Shown piece after piece: positions 10,194 to 19,750 of a DNA stretch of 64,000 nucleotides. The notes beneath the pieces are model-generated. The model had not been told where the DNA came from and made no database searches. It saw only the letters and a program-made list of their open reading frames with translations. The DNA lies in NCBI GenBank assembly GCA_012728315.1, contig JAAYFI010000007.1:1-64000 (forward strand). The letters run 5' to 3'. The position numbers were made by a program, and so were the translations under genes. This DNA is from Gammaproteobacteria bacterium (lineage in GTDB: Bacteria > Pseudomonadota > Gammaproteobacteria > Pseudomonadales > Pseudomonadaceae). Each line of letters starts with the position of its first letter. The stretch's first letter is position 1.

Positions 10194-10688
10194 TTGCTGA
10201 CATCGATAGAAGAACTTGATGCCGTACGTTTGCGCTGTAAAAACATGGTGAAAAAGCGTGCTTTGGCTTCCAGCGGCATGGTGTTGGTGCCGTTGCCCGG
10301 TGTGGATATCGCCGCTGATGTGGGGTTGTTGTTAGAGCTGTTACCGGCGATTAATCGACAGTTTGGTTTAACTCCAGAGCAAATTAATCGCCTCGACCCG
10401 CAGTTTAAAAGTTTTTTGTACGGAGTGATTAAAACCACCGGCAGCCGTGTGATCGGCCAACTGGTCACCAAGCAAGTGGTACTGTTGCTGTTGCAGAAAG
10501 TCGGCCTGCGCTTAACGGCTAAACAAGCGCTCAAATTCATCCCCTTTGCCGGTCAGGCGGCCGCTGCTGCGCTGAGTGGTAGCGCGATGCTTTTGATTGG
10601 CCATGCGCACATTGAAGAGTGTTACGCTATTGCGAAAAAAGGCTTTGAGTATCAAGCCTTGCCGCAGGTGAATGCTGATGTCATATGA
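10194..10688 (+). CDS. Conserved hypothetical, DUF697/EcsC-like membrane-associated protein
   Basis: A 164-residue protein starting at TTG 10194, chosen because GAGGTG lies 7 nt upstream. It has Gly/Ala-rich hydrophobic helices (PLPGVDIAADVGLLLELLP, and IPFAGQAAAAALSGSAMLLIG) separated by an amphipathic region, a pattern of DUF697- or EcsC-like proteins. There is no signal peptide and no catalytic motif. It sits between ndh and a VIT-type transporter. Function unknown; family assignment is by eye. Confidence 0.65.
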   Translation: MLTSIEELDAVRLRCKNMVKKRALASSGMVLVPLPGVDIAADVGLLLELLPAINRQFGLTPEQINRLDPQFKSFLYGVIKTTGSRVIGQLVTKQVVLLLLQKVGLRLTAKQALKFIPFAGQAAAAALSGSAMLLIGHAHIEECYAIAKKGFEYQALPQVNADVI

Positions 10689-10736
10689 CAGCGGCAGGTT
10701 AAATATCAACGTATTGATTATTAAGTAGAGCTCGAT

Positions 10737-11426
10737 ATGCCGCATCCAGAGACCCATAAAGTTCAACACATTGGCTTACTTAGAGCTGCAGTTTTAGGCG
10801 CCAATGACGGTATTCTTTCCACTGCCAGCTTGTTGTTAGGCGTCGTTGCTTCAGGGGCTAGCACACAAACTATAGTGCTAACAGGCGTTGCAGGATTGGT
10901 GGCTGGAGCGATGTCGATGGCTGCCGGAGAGTATGTCTCGGTGAGCTCGCAAACGGATACTGAGCGGGCTGATTTAGCTATTGAGCGTCGAGAGTTAACT
11001 GATCGACCAGAGCATGAGTTGGCTGAGTTAGCCGGTATTTATCGCAAGCGTGGGCTGGATGCTGAACTGGCTCAGCAAGTCGCCATCCAGCTGACGGCTC
11101 ATGATGCGCTGGCTGCCCATGCGCGCGATGAGTTGGGTTTGACCGATGAGATGCAAGCCCGACCCGTGCAGGCGGCGCTATCATCGGCACTGACATTTTC
11201 AGTGGGCGCTTTTTTGCCATTACTGATCGTCTTGCTATTTCCTGCGCAGCTTTTGCTCTACCTCATCCCTGCTAGCGCATTATTTTTTCTCATGCTGCTG
11301 GGTGGTTTAGCGGCCTATGCGGGCGGTGCCAGTATTGTTAAAGGTGCCTACCGTGTGGCGTTCTGGGGCGCACTGGCAATGGGCTTAACCACAGTGGTCG
11401 GCTCTTTATTTGGTGTATCCGTTTAA
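10737..11426 (+). CDS. VIT1/CCC1 family Fe2+/Mn2+ transporter
   Basis: A 229-residue membrane protein. The N-terminal LRAAVLGANDGILS and the second helix region AGAMSMAAGEYVSVSSQTD are signatures of the VIT1/CCC1 family. A charged cytosolic metal-binding segment rich in Glu (residues ~75-140) follows, then three C-terminal membrane segments. Known relatives move ferrous iron or manganese; here this is by homology only. It converges with the antiporter gene 15 nt downstream. Confidence 0.9.
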   Translation: MPHPETHKVQHIGLLRAAVLGANDGILSTASLLLGVVASGASTQTIVLTGVAGLVAGAMSMAAGEYVSVSSQTDTERADLAIERRELTDRPEHELAELAGIYRKRGLDAELAQQVAIQLTAHDALAAHARDELGLTDEMQARPVQAALSSALTFSVGAFLPLLIVLLFPAQLLLYLIPASALFFLMLLGGLAAYAGGASIVKGAYRVAFWGALAMGLTTVVGSLFGVSV

Positions 11427-11441
11427 CCGCTCAATGGGTTT

Positions 11442-12992
11442 TTAAGCATTGCGCGGCTTGGTATGCTCAAGTACATGCTCAGCGAGTTTAAGGCCAGTTT
11501 CGGAAAAGGTTTTATGGATAAAGTCAGCACCGGCAGCGCGAATGCTGTCGGCATGCTCAGGGTATAAGCAGTGGCTGATAATGAGTCCGGTAAAACCGCT
11601 TTCGCGTAGTTTTTGTGCGGCGAGGGTTTTTGCTTCTAAATCATTGGCCGCTAAAATCACATATTTTAAGTGCGGCGCATGCAGACGCTTCCAGAATACA
11701 GTGTCTTCCGCATCCGCAAATAAGCTGTGAATACCCTCTTGAATTTGCTGTTCAATTTTGATGGGATCCGAGTCAATACCGAGCACGCAATAGCCTTTAT
11801 CGTGCAAGGTTTGATAGGCCGCCATCCCCGTACGACCCATACCGACAATAAGAATTTCATCCTCGATATACAGCGGTTGTTCATCGGGGTGGAAGCCTTT
11901 GCGCTCCATCAAAATCAAATATTTGCTGAGTTTTTCATACAAGGTATGGGCAAAACGATTGAGTGGCGCTGAGACAACAAAGGAAAAAGCCACGGTCAGC
12001 GCCAGCGGAATAATCCACTCTGGAATGGCAATGCTGGCGACAATCAAACCAAACTCACTGTAGTTGGTCAGGCTTAAGCTGGTTAAAAAGGCACTGCGCG
12101 CGCGCAGCTTAAAGAGCACCATCAAGGCAAAAAACAACACGCCTTTTAACGGTAAAGCGACTGCCATAATCAGGGCAAAAATAATCGCGTTCTGCTCAGG
12201 TAGGCCGCCAATACCGATTTGCAAGAAGAAACCCACTAAGAAGATTTCTTTAATACTCCAGAGCGCTTTCGATAACTCACTGGAGCGTGGGTGGTTGGCT
12301 AGCAGCGCACCAAAGGCCAGTGCGCCAAGCTCTGAGCTTAAGCCAATCTGCTCAAAGCCATAACCGCCGACCACTAATGCCAGCAATAAACCTAATAAAA
12401 CTAAGAGTTCTTCGTGACCGCTATAATCGACTAAACGATAAATCAGCGGGCGCAGCAAGGGTATGCCAAATACCACCAGTGCCCACATCGAGGGTGTTTG
12501 CCCGCTGGCAATACTCATCACACATAACGCGATTAAGTCTTGTACCACCAAAATACCAATGGCAACGCGACCATGGAAGGCGCGCAGTTCGCGCTTACTT
12601 TCTAGTACTTTGGCGGCCAACACTGTGCTGGAAAAGGATAAGGCAATCGACAGCATCACCGCTGTGTACCAACTGACCTCTAAAAATAAGAAAAACGCGG
12701 GGGTAAACACCGCGGTACTGATCAAGAAATGCAGCAGGCCGCCGCCCATCACTTCTGGGCGCACTAAACTTTTGACTTTAAGTTTAAGACCGACGGTGAA
12801 TAGCAGCAGGAGAACGCCAAGGTGGGCGATATGTTGCAGGGCTGAAGTGCTATCGACGCTTAAACCCAGATAGTCTGCCGAGGCGGCAATGGAGAAACCT
12901 GCAGCCAAATAACCAATTAAAGGCGGCAGTCCGATCATACGAACCGCGATTCCTAAGCTAAAGGCAAAGACAATCCATACAGCTTCAATCAC
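11442..12992 (-). CDS. CPA2 family cation:proton antiporter with TrkA-N domain (YbaL-like)
   Basis: A 516-residue inner-membrane antiporter. About twelve membrane segments (residues 1-370) form the Na+/H+ exchanger domain. A cytosolic Rossmann RCK/TrkA-N domain follows, with ILIVGMGRTGMAA and VLGIDSD nucleotide-binding motifs. The start is GTG 12992, with AGGAG upstream; the longer frame to 13049 would add 19 hydrophilic residues that do not fit the family. It resembles YbaL/KefB-type proteins that exchange K+ or Na+ for H+. Confidence 0.9.
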   Translation of the reverse strand: MIEAVWIVFAFSLGIAVRMIGLPPLIGYLAAGFSIAASADYLGLSVDSTSALQHIAHLGVLLLLFTVGLKLKVKSLVRPEVMGGGLLHFLISTAVFTPAFFLFLEVSWYTAVMLSIALSFSSTVLAAKVLESKRELRAFHGRVAIGILVVQDLIALCVMSIASGQTPSMWALVVFGIPLLRPLIYRLVDYSGHEELLVLLGLLLALVVGGYGFEQIGLSSELGALAFGALLANHPRSSELSKALWSIKEIFLVGFFLQIGIGGLPEQNAIIFALIMAVALPLKGVLFFALMVLFKLRARSAFLTSLSLTNYSEFGLIVASIAIPEWIIPLALTVAFSFVVSAPLNRFAHTLYEKLSKYLILMERKGFHPDEQPLYIEDEILIVGMGRTGMAAYQTLHDKGYCVLGIDSDPIKIEQQIQEGIHSLFADAEDTVFWKRLHAPHLKYVILAANDLEAKTLAAQKLRESGFTGLIISHCLYPEHADSIRAAGADFIHKTFSETGLKLAEHVLEHTKPRNA

Positions 12993-13109
12993 AACAGCTC
13001 CTGAATGGGGATGATTAGATGGGTGATTATGTGCTGCGCAGTTTAACAAACAACTGCGGGTTACTTTGAAAGAATTATCGGTGGATGCGCAGTAAAGGTG
13101 CTGGGTTGC

Positions 13110-14063
13110 TTAGCCGGGCTGTTGGCCCGCTGCGCTCAGCAGTTGCAGTGCTGCACGCTGACCGCTTTGCCATGCGCTTTGTACATCGCCACAAATACAC
13201 CAGTCTCCAGTGAGATAAAGTCCGCGCTGCAGATCGGCCAAGAGTGTTGTGGGCACCGGCAGTGCGCCTATGGCATAACGCCAACGGTGAGCAAATACGC
13301 TATCCGCTACAGGGCTCTCAATCTCCAATACAGCAGCAAAATCTTTACTTAAGGCCGCAATGATGTGCTGGTGCTGATCTTCGAGGTGCAGCGTACTCCA
13401 CTGTGCGCTGGCACGTATTCGCCAAGTTTGCAGCGGGTGTTCGCTGGATGGAGGTGTACAAGTGATTTCAGCAATGCTGCTGCTGCGTAATTGTGCTAGG
13501 TTTTTTGTGACGGTCAGCGGTTGTTTAAAACCTAAAGCAAGGATCCAGGCGGGTTGCATGCTCACGCAAGCGGCCTGTTCTGCTAAAGCCAGTGCACAAT
13601 GCTTTAATAAGGTTGCTGCTTGTGGTGCAGGGATGGCGACAATCAGTTGGCAAAAAGGACCATGAGTTTGTGCATGTTGGTCATGCAGCAGCCAGCCCTT
13701 GCTGTCATAGCTGAGCGCTTGTATTTCGCAAGCGAAGTGGGTATCGATCTGAGCTAATAAGTGGCGTGTGAGCGCACTCATATAGGGGATGCCCGTCCAT
13801 TGCGATTGCTGATGGGTACTTTGTGTTACCCAGCCCTGTTGTTGCCAGAGCTGCAGCTCGGTAAGAAAGTCTGCATCGTCACAGGTAAAGGCTTGCGCAC
13901 CTAAGTTAATGCGGCCCATTTCACTACGTTTGCTGGCTAAGCGCCCACCGCTGCCGCGACTTTTTTCAAAGAGTTGTACGTTTTGGCCGGCAGCTACGAG
14001 CGTTCTAGCTGCTGTGATTCCGGCCATTCCGGCACCAATAATCGCGATTTTAGGGGATGACAT
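13110..14063 (-). CDS. FAD-dependent oxidoreductase (renalase-like)
   Basis: A 317-residue flavoprotein. The dinucleotide-binding motif IAIIGAGMAGITAARTL is at the N-terminus, followed by EKSRGSGGRLASKR as in renalase-like amine oxidases. The C-terminal LYLTGDWCICGDVQSAWQSG closes the FAD site. Start at 14063 because AGGAAC lies 7 nt upstream. The substrate is unknown. Its 3' end lies 117 nt from the antiporter start. Confidence 0.85.
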   Translation of the reverse strand: MSSPKIAIIGAGMAGITAARTLVAAGQNVQLFEKSRGSGGRLASKRSEMGRINLGAQAFTCDDADFLTELQLWQQQGWVTQSTHQQSQWTGIPYMSALTRHLLAQIDTHFACEIQALSYDSKGWLLHDQHAQTHGPFCQLIVAIPAPQAATLLKHCALALAEQAACVSMQPAWILALGFKQPLTVTKNLAQLRSSSIAEITCTPPSSEHPLQTWRIRASAQWSTLHLEDQHQHIIAALSKDFAAVLEIESPVADSVFAHRWRYAIGALPVPTTLLADLQRGLYLTGDWCICGDVQSAWQSGQRAALQLLSAAGQQPG

Positions 14064-14240
14064 AAGGGTTCCTAGCAAGCCAAAGGACGTGTAACGCTGG
14101 ATCTGGGCGTATCATAAATACTTGTACGGATTAATGGTAGTTGTATAAGTATTTGTTTAGGAACTATAGTAGATTTCATGGTGCAATATGCCGTGGCCGC
14201 CGATATATCCACGCTTACATTGAGCAGGAGAGCTTCACTG

Positions 14241-15131
14241 ATGCGTATTTTAATCACGGGTGGTACAGGCCTGATAGGCCGCAGTTTATGCCAACTTTGG
14301 CAAGCAGAGGGGCATGAGCTCTATGTTTGGAGTCGCAGTCCGGATAAGGTCAAAGACTTATGTGGTAAGGCTGTACATGCAGTGGCCGAGCTGAGGGAGC
14401 TTGATCGAGTCAAACTGGATGCGGTGATTAATTTGGCCGGCGCACCTATCGCTGATCGACCTTGGACACAGGCTCGACGTAAAGTGTTGCGAGACAGCCG
14501 TATCGATTTAACTCAACGTTTAGTGCGCTGGATCGCCAGTTTGCCAAGCAAACCTGAGGTCTTGATTTCAGGTTCAGCCGTAGGTTGGTACGGCGATGGT
14601 GGTGAGCAGGTGTTAACCGAGAGCAGTGCGGTACAACAGGCTGATTTTGCTACGCAGCTGTGTGCGGACTGGGAAGCTGCAGCCTTGGCTGCTGAGCCCT
14701 TAGGTGTGCGCGTGGTGTTGATTCGTACGGGTTTAGTGCTAACCAGTAAAGGTGGTTTTTTATCACGCTTAATACCTTTGTTTCGCATGGGGCTCGGCGG
14801 TAAACAAGGCAGTGGCCAGCAATGGATGCCTTGGGTGCACCTCGATGACGAAGTGGCGCTGATTGATTATGTGCTGCATCAGCCTGAAGCGCGCGGCCCT
14901 TACAATGCTTGTGCGCCCAATCCAGTACGTAATCAGGCATTTGCTAAAGCCCTCGGCCAGTATGTCAGGCGTCCTGCAGTGATAGCGGTACCGGGTTTTA
15001 TTTTGCAACTGATGTTGGGTGAAATGGCGGGTTTGCTTTTAGGTGGGCAAAATATCCGTGCGCAACGCACTCAAGATATAGGATTTGAATTTAAATACGC
15101 TGATTTGCACGCCGCGTTGGCCGCACTTTAA
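14241..15131 (+). CDS. TIGR01777 family NAD-dependent epimerase/dehydratase
   Basis: A 296-residue extended short-chain dehydrogenase with the N-terminal motif ILITGGTGLIGRSL and the TIGR01777 hallmarks WSRSPDKV, NLAGAPIADRPW, LISGSAVGWYGDGG and WMPWVHLDD. A small C-terminal domain (DUF1731) follows, ending in GFEFKYADLHAAL. In E. coli the relative is YfcH, whose function is not established. Start at 14241 with AGGAG 10 nt upstream. Confidence 0.92.
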   Translation: MRILITGGTGLIGRSLCQLWQAEGHELYVWSRSPDKVKDLCGKAVHAVAELRELDRVKLDAVINLAGAPIADRPWTQARRKVLRDSRIDLTQRLVRWIASLPSKPEVLISGSAVGWYGDGGEQVLTESSAVQQADFATQLCADWEAAALAAEPLGVRVVLIRTGLVLTSKGGFLSRLIPLFRMGLGGKQGSGQQWMPWVHLDDEVALIDYVLHQPEARGPYNACAPNPVRNQAFAKALGQYVRRPAVIAVPGFILQLMLGEMAGLLLGGQNIRAQRTQDIGFEFKYADLHAALAAL

Positions 15132-15199
15132 GGCGAGACAAGCGGATAATAAGTGATGACAGGCGAGCGCCTTACAGCCGTCCATGGCTGAAAGGTGTT

Positions 15200-15232
15200 G
15201 GTCTTTGCCCGTCTATTGAGCTGACAAAGACC
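15200..15232. terminator. Stem-loop between convergent genes
   Basis: Perfect 8-bp inverted repeat (GGTCTTTG at 15200-15207, CAAAGACC at 15225-15232) in the gap between the epimerase gene and the end of the nir operon. It may end either transcript. Confidence 0.5.
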
Positions 15233-15239
15233 TTGTGTG

Positions 15240-16754
15240 TTAGTGCGATGTACCTTCCGCGAACTCGATTTTATTGCCGACGTTATATTTGCCCGAGGGC
15301 TTATTCATCGGAATACGTTTCACTTCTTTCAGCGTTTTCGCATCGTAAACAATCAGTGCACCTTCGGTGTCCCACACACTGAGAATTAAGTGGCTGCCAT
15401 CGTTGGTAAATTCGACGTGCGCCGCGTTTTTACCGGGCATTGGTCGTAACGTGTGAGCGACTTCTAAGGTCTGCTTATCAATTAAGTGCACCGCTTCTTG
15501 GTTGGGGCCAAAGAACACATCAGTCCAGGCGTACTTGGAGTTGATGTGGCTGCGCATAAAAAAGCCCGGGCCTTCGGTAGGGATTTCTTTAATCAGCTTC
15601 CAAGTTTTTAGATCCAATACAGAAATTAATCCTTGGCTGATATTGGGCGTAGCAAAGACCCACTCACCGTTGCGTTTCCAATAGATACCTGAGCCGAGGT
15701 GTGGCATGCCGGGCAGTGGAATATCGGTGATGGATTTGCCGGTATCCAGATCAATCACTTGGCCGCCATGGGCTTTACGCGAGGTGGCTAACAGGTAGCG
15801 ATAATCTGGCGTAAAGGAGAAATCATCTAAGAAGTCTTGGGCAATAATGCGCCTCGGGGTGAAATCAGGGGTGCCAGCGTAAGACAGCTCCCAGGCTTCT
15901 TTGGTGTCTTTCAGTGCGACAATAAAGCTATCGCGCGGTGGTGCGGTATACACTGCGCTGACGCGTGATGCGGTGCCATCTTGGCCTACAGCGTCAATGC
16001 TTTTTACTAAGGTCAGGTCATCAGCATTCAGTAGCACCAAGTTACCCGGTAAATAGTTACCTGCCAGCACCCAGCGTCCATCATTGCTGACCGCTAAGTT
16101 ACGGGTGTTTAAGCCCACACGGGTTTCCGCAACCATGCTGAAGTTATATAAATCGTATTTAGATACCCAGCCATCCCGTGAGGCAAAGTAGACAAAACGC
16201 CCATCGGGTGAGAATTTGGGGCCGCCATGCAAAGCAAAGTGTGATTGAAAGCGCGTTAATGGCTCAAACTTATCGCCGTCTAAAATGGTGACATGGTGAG
16301 TGCCGGCTTCAACCACGACAAATAAATTGAGTGGATCGGCCTGGTGCAATGGTGTTTCAGACAGAGTGCTGACATCCACCAACATGCGGTGGCTGGCGCG
16401 GGTGTCGGCATCGCTCCAGGTGGGTGGGTTGGCAATGGGGGTATAGAGGTATTCCACCATGCTGTCGATTTGTGCCGGGCTAAGAATGTCCTTGTAGGCG
16501 GCCATTTGGCTGGCGGGGCGGCCTTCGCTGATGGCTTGGCTGGCTTCGGGCTTTTTAAGGCGTCCTAAACTTTCTGGCAACAGTGCTGGGCCTGCGCCAC
16601 CAATGCGTTGAGCGCCATGGCAGACACTGCAGTGTTGCTGATAGAGGTGTTCAGTGGCACTGAATTCTGTGTTGTTTGCCGCCAGACTATTACCGCTGAG
16701 GCCCAGTAGCGCGAGCAAGCCTAAGCTGGATACCCTGTGGATTGTTACACGCAT
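15240..16754 (-). CDS. nirN: Heme d1 biosynthesis c-type cytochrome NirN
   Basis: A 504-residue periplasmic protein with a signal peptide (1-25), a cytochrome c domain (CSVCH at 42-46) and an eight-bladed d1-type beta-propeller, closely resembling NirS. NirN makes the last double bond of heme d1 (dihydro-heme d1 dehydrogenase) and hands heme d1 to NirS. It is the last gene of nirSMCFDLGHJEN, and its start overlaps nirE by 10 nt. Confidence 0.93.
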   Translation of the reverse strand: MRVTIHRVSSLGLLALLGLSGNSLAANNTEFSATEHLYQQHCSVCHGAQRIGGAGPALLPESLGRLKKPEASQAISEGRPASQMAAYKDILSPAQIDSMVEYLYTPIANPPTWSDADTRASHRMLVDVSTLSETPLHQADPLNLFVVVEAGTHHVTILDGDKFEPLTRFQSHFALHGGPKFSPDGRFVYFASRDGWVSKYDLYNFSMVAETRVGLNTRNLAVSNDGRWVLAGNYLPGNLVLLNADDLTLVKSIDAVGQDGTASRVSAVYTAPPRDSFIVALKDTKEAWELSYAGTPDFTPRRIIAQDFLDDFSFTPDYRYLLATSRKAHGGQVIDLDTGKSITDIPLPGMPHLGSGIYWKRNGEWVFATPNISQGLISVLDLKTWKLIKEIPTEGPGFFMRSHINSKYAWTDVFFGPNQEAVHLIDKQTLEVAHTLRPMPGKNAAHVEFTNDGSHLILSVWDTEGALIVYDAKTLKEVKRIPMNKPSGKYNVGNKIEFAEGTSH

Positions 16755-17581
16755 AGCGTCTCCTTAGTGACAGTGCTGGCATGGCTGATATGTGCAGGAT
16801 GGTTCACCGCATGCTCACTAAATAACGCCACCACATGACCAATCACGGTTAAGGTCGGGGGTGTGAGGTAGGTTTTGTCTGCCATGGCTTGCAACTCAGC
16901 TAAGGTGCCGCGGGCAATTTGCTGGTTTGCGTAGGTACCGCTACCAATTAAAGCTGCCGGTGTATCTGCGGCTAAACCGGCGCGTACTAACTCGCTAGAG
17001 ATCTCTTCGAGGCTGCTCAGTCCCATATAAAAAACTAATGTTTTTTTAGGGTCGGCTAAGCTGGCCCAGGGTAGATGCAGCGCCCCATCTTCTTGTAAGT
17101 GGCCCGTAATAAATTGGCAAGAGTGCGCCACGCCACGATGGGTTAACGGAATGCCGGCATAGGCTGTGCAGCCTGATGCCGCAGTAATTCCAGGAACCAC
17201 TTGGCAGTTAATATGGCGTTTTAGTAAATAATCCAGCTCTTCTGAGCCGCGGCCAAAAATAAATGGATCCCCGCCTTTGAGTCGGGCAACGCGTAAGCCT
17301 TGTTGCGCGAGGTCAGCCAGCAGTTGATTGATTTTATCTTGCGGCAGGCTGTGATGACCACTGGATTTACCAACAAAGCGGCGCGCACAGCGCTCAGGCA
17401 GTAAAGCCATCAACTCTGGGCTTACCAAGCGGTCGTAGACCACGACATCAGCTTGTTGTAATAAACTCCATGCCCGTAAAGTGAGCAGGCTGGGATCGCC
17501 AGGGCCTGCACCAATAAGCGCTACCTCACCGGGTGCAAATGATGCTTGCAAAGCAGCGGGGAGAGCAATTGTCTGATCCAT
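16745..17581 (-). CDS. nirE: Uroporphyrinogen-III C-methyltransferase NirE
   Basis: SAM-dependent methyltransferase that makes precorrin-2, the first committed intermediate of heme d1. Motifs of the family are clear: VALIGAGPGDPSLLTLRA, VVYDRLVSPE and AGIPLTHRGVA. Start at ATG 17581 with GGAG 5 nt upstream; a GTG at 17608 is possible but poorly placed. It has 278 residues and lacks the CysG dehydrogenase domain, as expected for a NirE. Confidence 0.95.
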   Translation of the reverse strand: MDQTIALPAALQASFAPGEVALIGAGPGDPSLLTLRAWSLLQQADVVVYDRLVSPELMALLPERCARRFVGKSSGHHSLPQDKINQLLADLAQQGLRVARLKGGDPFIFGRGSEELDYLLKRHINCQVVPGITAASGCTAYAGIPLTHRGVAHSCQFITGHLQEDGALHLPWASLADPKKTLVFYMGLSSLEEISSELVRAGLAADTPAALIGSGTYANQQIARGTLAELQAMADKTYLTPPTLTVIGHVVALFSEHAVNHPAHISHASTVTKETLCV

Positions 17582-17641
17582 GTCAGCTCCAAAGTGACGT
17601 TCGGTCACGGTAATAAAAGCGTCACAGCGCGTGTGACAAAC

Positions 17642-18820
17642 TTACAGCGCTACGCATTTGATTTCAGGCAAGGCGGTGACACCGATTTCTTCGTCAGACA
17701 GGTAACAGCCGGGATCTTCTGCCCATAAATCACCGCCTGCCCATGCGCGGGTCCGGGTATTACCATTGCAGATGCTTAACCACTGACATTCGCCGCAGCG
17801 GCCTTTGATCTGACGCGGGTGCTGGCGCAACTGCAGCAGTAATGGATCGGGGTTGTTCAGCCAAATATCTGAGAAGTTTTGTGTGCGTACATTGCCAAGG
17901 GTGTGTTGTTGCCAATAGGTGTCAGGGTGGACGTCACCGAGGTTATCAATATTGGCCACCCCTGCGCCAGAGGCATTACCGCCCCAAGCACGCAGCATTT
18001 GCTCCATTTGTGCATAGTGCTGCGGCACATTACGCTCGGCCCACTGCAGTAATAAAATCGCATCGGCATCGTTATTGCCGCTGACAAAATCGGTTTCAAT
18101 GCCGTGCTGTACATCGTCCCACGCGCGGTCAAAAATTTGATTCATGGCGTCACGGGTCATTTGCCAGTGCGCATCAATTTTGCTGCTACGCTTACCGCGA
18201 CCACTGTAATTAAGGTGCGATAAGTAGTATTTCTGCACATCGTACTCACGCATCAGCTCCAGTAAGGCGGGCAGTTGCATGTGGTTGTGCATGGTTAAAG
18301 TGGTGCGCAGACCGACACGAATATCACGCTGACGGCAGAGTTTTACGGCATGCATGGAGGCGGCAAAGCCACCTTTCATTTGTCTAAATTCATCGTGAAT
18401 ATCTGGCAAGCCATCAATACTGATGCCGACATAATCAAACTCAGCCGCAGCGATTTGCTCAATATTGCTTTCGTTGATTAGCGTGCCATTGGTGGAGAGG
18501 GCAACATAAAAGCCGTACTGGCGGGCGCGCTCAGCCAATTGGAAAATATCTGGGCGCATCAAGGGCTCACCGCCACTGAGCACTAATACTTTGACTCCTG
18601 CTGAGTGCAGTTGATCAATCACATCCAAGGCTTCGGCAGTGTCCAGCTCGCCTTTAAAATCGATATCAGCCGAGGTTGAGTAGCAGTGTTTGCAGGTCAG
18701 GTTGCAACGGCGTAACACGTTCCAAATCACCACGGGTGCGCGGGTGCTGCCGGGTTTGGCTGCGCGTGGGGCCGGGCTTTGACCCGCGATGGCGCGTAAA
18801 TAAGTGCTAATTCTAAGCAT
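17642..18820 (-). CDS. nirJ: Heme d1 biosynthesis radical SAM protein NirJ
   Basis: A 392-residue radical SAM enzyme. The cluster motif CNLTCKHC gives cysteines 39, 43 and 46, followed by VLSGGEPLMRPD. A C-terminal SPASM-like cysteine region contains CGECQWLSIC and a later Cys for auxiliary clusters. NirJ removes the propionate side chains of 12,18-didecarboxysiroheme. It lies 2 nt after nirH and 60 nt before nirE. Confidence 0.95.
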   Translation of the reverse strand: MLRISTYLRAIAGQSPAPRAAKPGSTRAPVVIWNVLRRCNLTCKHCYSTSADIDFKGELDTAEALDVIDQLHSAGVKVLVLSGGEPLMRPDIFQLAERARQYGFYVALSTNGTLINESNIEQIAAAEFDYVGISIDGLPDIHDEFRQMKGGFAASMHAVKLCRQRDIRVGLRTTLTMHNHMQLPALLELMREYDVQKYYLSHLNYSGRGKRSSKIDAHWQMTRDAMNQIFDRAWDDVQHGIETDFVSGNNDADAILLLQWAERNVPQHYAQMEQMLRAWGGNASGAGVANIDNLGDVHPDTYWQQHTLGNVRTQNFSDIWLNNPDPLLLQLRQHPRQIKGRCGECQWLSICNGNTRTRAWAGGDLWAEDPGCYLSDEEIGVTALPEIKCVAL

Positions 18821-18822
18821 GG

Positions 18823-19332
18823 TTACTTCTCCTGACGCTGAGCGGCCAGTCGCAAACCGGTTTTCTTCAGAATGCGACTACTGACCAGCATCGTATCAGC
18901 GCGGCAGGCGTCACCGAGTTGATCACGAATAAGATTTCGTTCGTATTCGATTTGCTCGGCGTTCATGCCATGCACCATGGCAAATAAGTTATAGCGCCAG
19001 CCAGGTAAACGCGGGCGACGGTAGCAATGACTGACAAAGTGCAAGTTACCGACGATTTGGCCTAAACGGTCGATGTGTGCATCATCCACATCCCACACCG
19101 TCATACCATTAAAGGTATAGCCGAGGCGGTAATGATTGGGCACTGCCGCAATACGACGAATCGCGCCACTGTCTTGCAAACGCTGCAATAAAGCCAGTGT
19201 TTCCTCGACACTGAGTTGCATCCGTTCAGCTATCCACGCCCAAGGATCAGCCACTAAAGGCATCCCGGCTTCAGTTAGGGTGATCAGCTGCTGGGCCAGT
19301 TGTTGATCAGAGCGGGAAATGGAGGCCGACAT
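18823..19332 (-). CDS. nirH: Siroheme decarboxylase subunit NirH
   Basis: A 169-residue AsnC/Lrp-like protein: an N-terminal winged helix (IAERMQLSVEETLALLQRL) and a C-terminal ferredoxin-like fold with SHCYRRPRLPGWRYNLFAMVHG. With NirD, L and G it decarboxylates siroheme to 12,18-didecarboxysiroheme. It is closest to NirL in this cluster. Its start overlaps the nirG end by 26 nt. Confidence 0.92.
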   Translation of the reverse strand: MSASISRSDQQLAQQLITLTEAGMPLVADPWAWIAERMQLSVEETLALLQRLQDSGAIRRIAAVPNHYRLGYTFNGMTVWDVDDAHIDRLGQIVGNLHFVSHCYRRPRLPGWRYNLFAMVHGMNAEQIEYERNLIRDQLGDACRADTMLVSSRILKKTGLRLAAQRQEK

Positions 19333-19750
19333 GATAGGTCTTCTCCTTAGGTAAGTTCAGCACTGCCAAACCGGTCAATGCTTCAATTTCAGCGATGCTC
19401 TGGGTAATGCCTTCGGGTGTCGGACAGGCCAAGACAAACCACATATTAAAGGCATGTTCACGGCGGTAATTGTGCGCCACGGCAGGAATATCGTTGAGCA
19501 GTTCGGTGACCTCATCAAAGCGTTCTTCAGGAACTGTCATCGCCGCTAAAGTGAAAGCACCGCCCAGTTGCTCGATATCAAACATCGGGCCAAAACGGGT
19601 TAAGGTGCCGTCATCCAGTAATTCTTGCAGGCGCTGACGAATGCGCTCGGCACTGCAGTCGAGTTCTGTAGCGAGTTCGCCCCAAGGGTCGCGTACCAAT
19701 GGCAAACCATGTTGTAAGCGATTGAGTAGGCGACGATCAAATTCATCCAT
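19307..19750 (-). CDS. nirG: Siroheme decarboxylase subunit NirG
   Basis: A 147-residue AsnC/Lrp-type protein with a winged-helix N-terminus (LATELDCSAERIRQRLQEL) and the AHNYRREHAFNMWFVLACP motif of siroheme decarboxylases. It resembles NirD closely (both begin MDE and share the HNYLREH/HNYRREH motif). It touches nirL by one nucleotide. It acts in the same step as NirD, L and H. Confidence 0.92.
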   Translation of the reverse strand: MDEFDRRLLNRLQHGLPLVRDPWGELATELDCSAERIRQRLQELLDDGTLTRFGPMFDIEQLGGAFTLAAMTVPEERFDEVTELLNDIPAVAHNYRREHAFNMWFVLACPTPEGITQSIAEIEALTGLAVLNLPKEKTYHVGLHFPL